Assembly (NCBI GenBank): GCA_947306845.1
Contig: CAMZHP010000098.1
Coordinates: 1 to 10,048, forward strand
DNA: 10,048 nt
Source: an uncultured Prevotellaceae bacterium
GTDB taxonomy: Bacteria; Bacteroidota; Bacteroidia; Bacteroidales; Bacteroidaceae
Reading direction: 5' to 3'
In this document: positions 6,678 to 10,048 of the stretch, in pieces
Numbering within the stretch: position 1 is the first letter of the stretch
How the letters are laid out: the number at the start of each line of letters is the position of its first letter
The notes under the pieces: generated by a model
Told to the model about the DNA's origin: nothing
What the model saw: the letters and a program-made list of their open reading frames with translations, nothing else
The model's database searches: none
Position numbers and translations under genes: made by a program

Positions 6678-7409
6678 CTAAAAACGTTTTCTCAGGGCCA
6701 GTTGCGACATCATGACAGCCGAGAGAGCCGCCGTCTCCGTGCGAAGACGGCACTCGCCCAAAGACACGGACAGATAGCCGTTGTCCATGGCAAGTCTTAC
6801 TTCCTCTATGGAGAAGTCTCCCTCTGGGCCGACGAGGATGGTCACCTGTGGCACATCATCCTCCAATGCCAAAAGCGCATCATAGAGGTCAGAACGAGCC
6901 ATCTCCCCATAACAATGGGCGATGAACTTCGCCCCCTCGCGAGGACTGCTGACGAACTGTTCAAAAGGAGTCATCCCATTCACCACCGGGAGCCATGCTT
7001 TGCGGCTCTGCTTGACAGCAGCCATCACAATACGCTCCACACGCTCCGTCTTCACCACGCGGCGCTCAGAGAACCGGCAATCGAGAAAGGTGAGCTCATC
7101 AAATCCTATCTCCGTGGCTTTCTCCGCCATCCATTCCACCCGATCTATCATCTTGGTGGGTGCCATCGCCAAATGGATGTGACTCCGCCACAAAGACGGC
7201 TGTGGCATGGTCTCCATCACCTGATACGCACAATGTTTGGGAGAGACCAGTGTCAACTCTGCTCGATGGAAATTGCCTACACCATCGATGAGGTATATCT
7301 CATCCCCTGCTTGGAGACGGAGTACACGGGCAGCATGTGCCGCCTCATCATCGGGTAGCTGGCCAGCGACGAGTGCATCAGGCACATAGAAATAACGAGC
7401 TTCCTTCAT
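6678..7409 (-). CDS. rsmE: 16S rRNA (uracil(1498)-N(3))-methyltransferase RsmE
   Basis: RsmE uses S-adenosylmethionine to methylate N3 of U1498 in 16S rRNA of the small ribosomal subunit, in the cytoplasm. The 243 residues match the usual size. An N-terminal PUA-like RNA-binding domain occupies about 1-70, including HAARVLRLQAGDEI (25-38). The SPOUT trefoil-knot methyltransferase domain covers about 76-243. The substrate-site region KMIDRVEWMAEKATEIGF (86-103), the ILVGPEGDFS motif (191-200) and LGECRLRTETAAL (217-229) are hallmark RsmE motifs that form the cofactor-binding knot. The ATG at 7409 overlaps the stop of the upstream BFN gene as ATGA, indicating translational coupling. The DUF4230 lipoprotein gene follows. 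Confidence 0.96.
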   Translation of the reverse strand: MKEARYFYVPDALVAGQLPDDEAAHAARVLRLQAGDEIYLIDGVGNFHRAELTLVSPKHCAYQVMETMPQPSLWRSHIHLAMAPTKMIDRVEWMAEKATEIGFDELTFLDCRFSERRVVKTERVERIVMAAVKQSRKAWLPVVNGMTPFEQFVSSPREGAKFIAHCYGEMARSDLYDALLALEDDVPQVTILVGPEGDFSIEEVRLAMDNGYLSVSLGECRLRTETAALSAVMMSQLALRKRF

Positions 7410-7963
7410 GGTCTGAAGTCTTTGTCACCTCTCCGCAGCAACTCGTCACGAATCTGTGAGGCCTTCTCATAGTCCTCCTCATCGACTGCCTTGTCGAGCG
7501 CCTTGCGGAGCATGTCGTTGCTGATGACATTCACCGGAACGGAGATACCCGTCTCAGAGTCACTATATGGGATTCCCTGCCTCAAGAGCAGACGTTCCTC
7601 GATGAAAATGGGCATGCCAGAGATATAGGCGATGAGCACCCCGTCGCTGGCACGCACGGGGATGGCCTGCAGGATATCGGGCATATATAACAAAGTTTTG
7701 TATTGTCCGTCATCCAAGTCGTTGATGATGATTTGAAATCTCATGTCGAGATTGCGCGAAACGACCTGCCACAGCACTTCGGGCGCCAGTTTTGGCACCA
7801 CCTCAGCACCCTTGATACGGAGGCCAAACTGATAGACGGTGGCAGCATCGCACAAGATGGAGAGCTGACGCGTGCGCTCCTCATCGGCCAGCGTCAGTAG
7901 TCCCACATCATCGGAGGCTACGATTTCGGACACACCCTTAAAATACAGCCTGACCAGTCCCAT
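7406..7963 (-). CDS. Bifunctional nuclease (BFN/DUF151) domain protein with C-terminal UVR motif
   Basis: This 185-residue protein has a BFN (DUF151) domain at about 1-130. The conserved-looking core is INDLDDGQYKTLLY (80-93) followed by VRASDGVLIAYISGMPIFIEERLL (103-126), the family's variant of the RPSDAIAL...PIFV motif. Residues 150-178 form a UVR motif (MLRKALDKAVDEEDYEKASQIRDELLRR), the helical hairpin used for protein contacts in UvrB, UvrC and McsA. Plant BFN proteins have been reported to have RNase and DNase activity; activity here is not shown. BFN plus UVR is a common arrangement in Bacteroidota. Its start shares one base with the stop of the nucleoside transporter gene (TAATG), and its stop overlaps the rsmE start, so the three genes are tightly coupled. 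Confidence 0.9.
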   Translation of the reverse strand: MGLVRLYFKGVSEIVASDDVGLLTLADEERTRQLSILCDAATVYQFGLRIKGAEVVPKLAPEVLWQVVSRNLDMRFQIIINDLDDGQYKTLLYMPDILQAIPVRASDGVLIAYISGMPIFIEERLLLRQGIPYSDSETGISVPVNVISNDMLRKALDKAVDEEDYEKASQIRDELLRRGDKDFRP

Positions 7964-9294
7964 TAATTCTCCTTCTTCTTCGCGTCAAAGACCAAAGCGA
8001 ATGCCACACCCACCACAAGGGCGAAGGCAGCGAAGATAAACCAACAGGTCTGCCAGTTACCCAGCAGGAAGCTCTGACTGACTCCATTCACCTCAACGTC
8101 CTGCCATGAGCAATACGAATTGATGATGGCACCGGCAGCCAGTGTGCCTATCGTGGCACCCACGCCATTGGTCATCATCATGAAGAGTCCCTGTGCCGAA
8201 GCCTTGATGCTCGGCTCACACTCTTGGTCGACGAAGATACCTCCTGATACATTGAAGAAGTCGAAGGCGACGCCATAGACGATGCACGACAAGATAAAGA
8301 GCAGCACGCCCGGCATGGCAGGATTGCCCACACCGAAGAATCCGAAGCGGAACACCCATGCAAACATAGACATGAGCATCACCACCTTGATGCCGTAACG
8401 TTTCAGGAAGAATGGTATCATCAGGATGCAAAGAGCCTCACTAATCTGAGAAATGGAGGTGAGCAACGTGGCGTTGTTGGCGGCGAAGGAATTGGCGACT
8501 GAGGCATCCACGCTGCCCTTGAAACTGGTAATGAACGGACCTGCATATCCGTTGGTCACCTGCAGGCACATGCCCAGCAAGGCAGAGAAGATGAAGAACA
8601 AAGCCATCCTCTTGGTCTTGAACAACTTGAAGGCATTCAGTCCGAAAGTCTCTGCCAAAGATTTTCCACCCTCCTTCTTGACCAATGGACAAGCGGGCAA
8701 GGTGAAGCAATAGGCAAAGAGCACAAAGCTGAGCAATCCTGATACAAAGAACTGCATGTAGGTGTACTGGAACTTGTGAGCGTTCTCACCCAGGGTGAAC
8801 ATGAAAGAGCCACCGTCCCACACTGCACAGTTGACGAACCACATGGTGGCAATGAAGCCCACGGTGCCCAGCACGCGGATGGGCGGGAAGTCCTTAACGG
8901 TATCCATCCCGTTGCGCGACAAGATAGAGAATGCCGTCGTATTGGCAAGTGCGATGGTGGGCATGTAGAATGCGACACTCAGTGTATAGAGCGTGATGAA
9001 TGCCGTCTTGTCGGGTGTGGGATTATTCATTCCCATCCACCAGCATCCGAGCATAAAGGCACCTGCCAACAGATGGCAGATACCCAGCAATCGCTGAGGC
9101 TGGATATACTTATCCGCCACAATGCCCATCAAGGTAGGCATGAAAATTGACACAATACCCTGAATGGCATAAAACCAAGCGATCTGCTCACCCAGTCCTG
9201 CCTTTCCAAGATAATTACCCATACATGTGAGGTAGGCTCCCCAAACGGCGAACTCCAAGAAGTTCATCACCGCCAAACGTACTTTCAGATTCAT
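7963..9294 (-). CDS. NupG-type nucleoside:H+ symporter (MFS)
   Basis: This inner-membrane transporter of the major facilitator superfamily, nucleoside:H+ symporter family, should import nucleosides with protons. The 443 residues hold about 12 hydrophobic segments. Family signatures include AVWGAYLTCMGNYL (16-29), the loop GIVADKY (57-63), RVLGTVGFIATMW (140-152), and the long YGVAFDFFNVSGGIFVDQE region (340-358) followed by ASAQGLFMMMTNGVG (365-379), closely resembling E. coli NupG. It is slightly longer than NupG (418), with an extended loop near 160-178. It is the first gene of the five-gene operon behind a consensus promoter, with a leader of about 55 nt. Its stop overlaps the BFN start by one base. 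Exact substrate range cannot be read from sequence; a related substrate such as xanthosine is possible. Confidence 0.92.
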   Translation of the reverse strand: MNLKVRLAVMNFLEFAVWGAYLTCMGNYLGKAGLGEQIAWFYAIQGIVSIFMPTLMGIVADKYIQPQRLLGICHLLAGAFMLGCWWMGMNNPTPDKTAFITLYTLSVAFYMPTIALANTTAFSILSRNGMDTVKDFPPIRVLGTVGFIATMWFVNCAVWDGGSFMFTLGENAHKFQYTYMQFFVSGLLSFVLFAYCFTLPACPLVKKEGGKSLAETFGLNAFKLFKTKRMALFFIFSALLGMCLQVTNGYAGPFITSFKGSVDASVANSFAANNATLLTSISQISEALCILMIPFFLKRYGIKVVMLMSMFAWVFRFGFFGVGNPAMPGVLLFILSCIVYGVAFDFFNVSGGIFVDQECEPSIKASAQGLFMMMTNGVGATIGTLAAGAIINSYCSWQDVEVNGVSQSFLLGNWQTCWFIFAAFALVVGVAFALVFDAKKKEN

Positions 9295-9355
9295 ATTGCT
9301 TAGATTTAGATTGTTACTCTTATACAGGTTTCAGATTGGTTCAGTGCATTTGGTG

Positions 9356-9386
9356 CAAAGATAATGAAAGCCGAGCGAAAATCAAA
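9356..9386 (-). promoter_or_regulatory. Bacteroidota-type promoter for the nucleoside transporter operon
   Basis: On the minus strand, -33 TTTG (9386-9383) and -7 TATCTTTG (9363-9356) are separated by 19 bp. Transcription is predicted to start near 9349, about 55 nt before the ATG at 9294. No other strong match was noticed before the later genes, so this promoter may serve all five genes down to 4916. Confidence 0.82.
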
Positions 9387-9440
9387 AAAACAAACAAGTT
9401 TTTTTTAACAATCCAACGAGTCATGCGATTCAGGCAAGCC

Positions 9441-10048
9441 TCACAGCAGGTATCCCAAACTTTTGAGACGGTGCTCGAACTTCGTCTTTTTGTCCTTAGG
9501 CACAAGGATGATATAATTCTCCGCCCTGATGATGAGTGGCCTGAGTACGGGGTCGTTGGCCATCAGGTGAATGAGAGGTTTGTTGTCAGCAGATATACTG
9601 TAAATCATATAATCATCGCCCGATTGTCTTGAAAGTGGATTGCAACGCTTCAGCAAACTATCGAAAAAGACAGTCCACACCTGGGTGAGGTTGCCGCTGA
9701 TGTATTTCTTGAAAAAATCTATCTTGCCCTGCACATCATCCCTGTCACTGCAATGCGCCAGGAAAGTCTCTGCAGTCATTCTATAGCGTTTGTTTCCTAT
9801 AGGTATACAAGTGTCTTTGAGCAGACTCTCATACGGGTTGTCATCGGGCAACGAGCGAATGATGAGACGTTCAGGGTCGAGCTCAAAGAAAGTCTCATTG
9901 CTGGGAAGCGAAGGCCGCTCATACTTGTCGGTCAGTCCCAGCACATAAGCCCCAAGTGGTGTCATTCGGACAAATTCCAACGTGTCGTAAGGGCTGACAT
10001 CATCGCTGTCGTATTCCCTACATGCGATATCGAGCCATCCCCATGCCG
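9441..10048 (-). CDS. Unidentified protein, C-terminal part only; weak likeness to Helicase_C_3/XPB-like family
   Basis: The frame is open from the right edge to the TGA at 9441, giving about 202 residues of the C-terminus; the start lies outside the window. A TTG at 9980 is in frame, but the reading frame continues upstream with plausible acidic/aromatic sequence (WGWLDIA, REYDSDD), so I do not take it as the start. The segment VRMTPLGAYVLGL, the ELDPERLIIRSL strand, the helical YRMTAETFLAHC...IDFFKKYISGNL stretch and the ending RAENYIILVP...LKSLGYLL recall the Helicase_C_3 domain of XPB/Ssl2-like bacterial proteins. This is pattern memory, not a strong motif match, and no helicase motor motif lies in the visible part. 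No signal peptide can be assessed. It lies upstream of the nucleoside transporter promoter and is probably a separate transcription unit. Confidence 0.6.
   Translation of the reverse strand, partial: AWGWLDIACREYDSDDVSPYDTLEFVRMTPLGAYVLGLTDKYERPSLPSNETFFELDPERLIIRSLPDDNPYESLLKDTCIPIGNKRYRMTAETFLAHCSDRDDVQGKIDFFKKYISGNLTQVWTVFFDSLLKRCNPLSRQSGDDYMIYSISADNKPLIHLMANDPVLRPLIIRAENYIILVPKDKKTKFEHRLKSLGYLL

Noticed and set aside
6702..7358. Plus-strand open frame of 218 codons antisense to rsmE
   Set aside because: It is the shadow of rsmE, whose SPOUT motifs are unmistakable; the antisense product is rich in His/Arg with no recognisable domain.

Overview
The window looks like chromosomal DNA of a Bacteroidota member, most likely a Prevotella-like gut or rumen bacterium. 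The main evidence is three promoters of the Bacteroidota type (TTTG, 19 bp, TAnnTTTG), weak or absent Shine-Dalgarno sites, a tRNA with no encoded CCA, and gene families typical of the group (GH106, secreted GH2, DUF4230 proteins). Gene density is high. No phage, transposase, CRISPR or plasmid genes are visible.

Layout. (1) Positions 1-4063, minus strand: a carbohydrate-degradation pair. A secreted GH106 alpha-L-rhamnosidase-type enzyme (4007-1332) is followed 104 bp later by a secreted GH2 enzyme of beta-galactosidase type that runs off the left edge. One promoter lies just upstream of GH106. (2) Positions 4146-4863, plus strand: a promoter, a tRNA-Val (CAC), a strong intrinsic terminator, and an Sfp-type phosphopantetheinyl transferase starting only 9 bp after the terminator T-tract. 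(3) Positions 4860-4909: a CTAG-rich 9-bp tandem repeat between two convergent genes. (4) Positions 9386-4916, minus strand: a five-gene run behind one promoter. It encodes a NupG-type nucleoside/H+ symporter, a bifunctional-nuclease (BFN) domain protein with a UVR tail, the 16S rRNA methyltransferase RsmE, a DUF4230 lipoprotein, and a membrane-anchored DUF4230 protein with an extra C-terminal region. The first three overlap by 1 and 4 nt, so they are probably translationally coupled. (5) Positions 10048-9441, minus strand: the C-terminal part of a large protein cut by the right edge, with a faint likeness to the Helicase_C_3/XPB-like family.

How the genes fit together. GH106 and GH2 plausibly trim rhamnose and galactose (or a related sugar) from plant glycans such as rhamnogalacturonan or arabinogalactan in the periplasm; the substrate is an inference. 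The nupG-BFN-rsmE run links nucleoside uptake, a putative nuclease and rRNA modification. The DUF4230 pair are paralogues of unknown function at the cell envelope.

I do not see a clear new defence or mobile system. The more unusual points are small repeats placed at gene ends (two of them contain a stop codon, a third overlaps a putative start region), the terminator-PPTase junction, and the paired DUF4230 genes.
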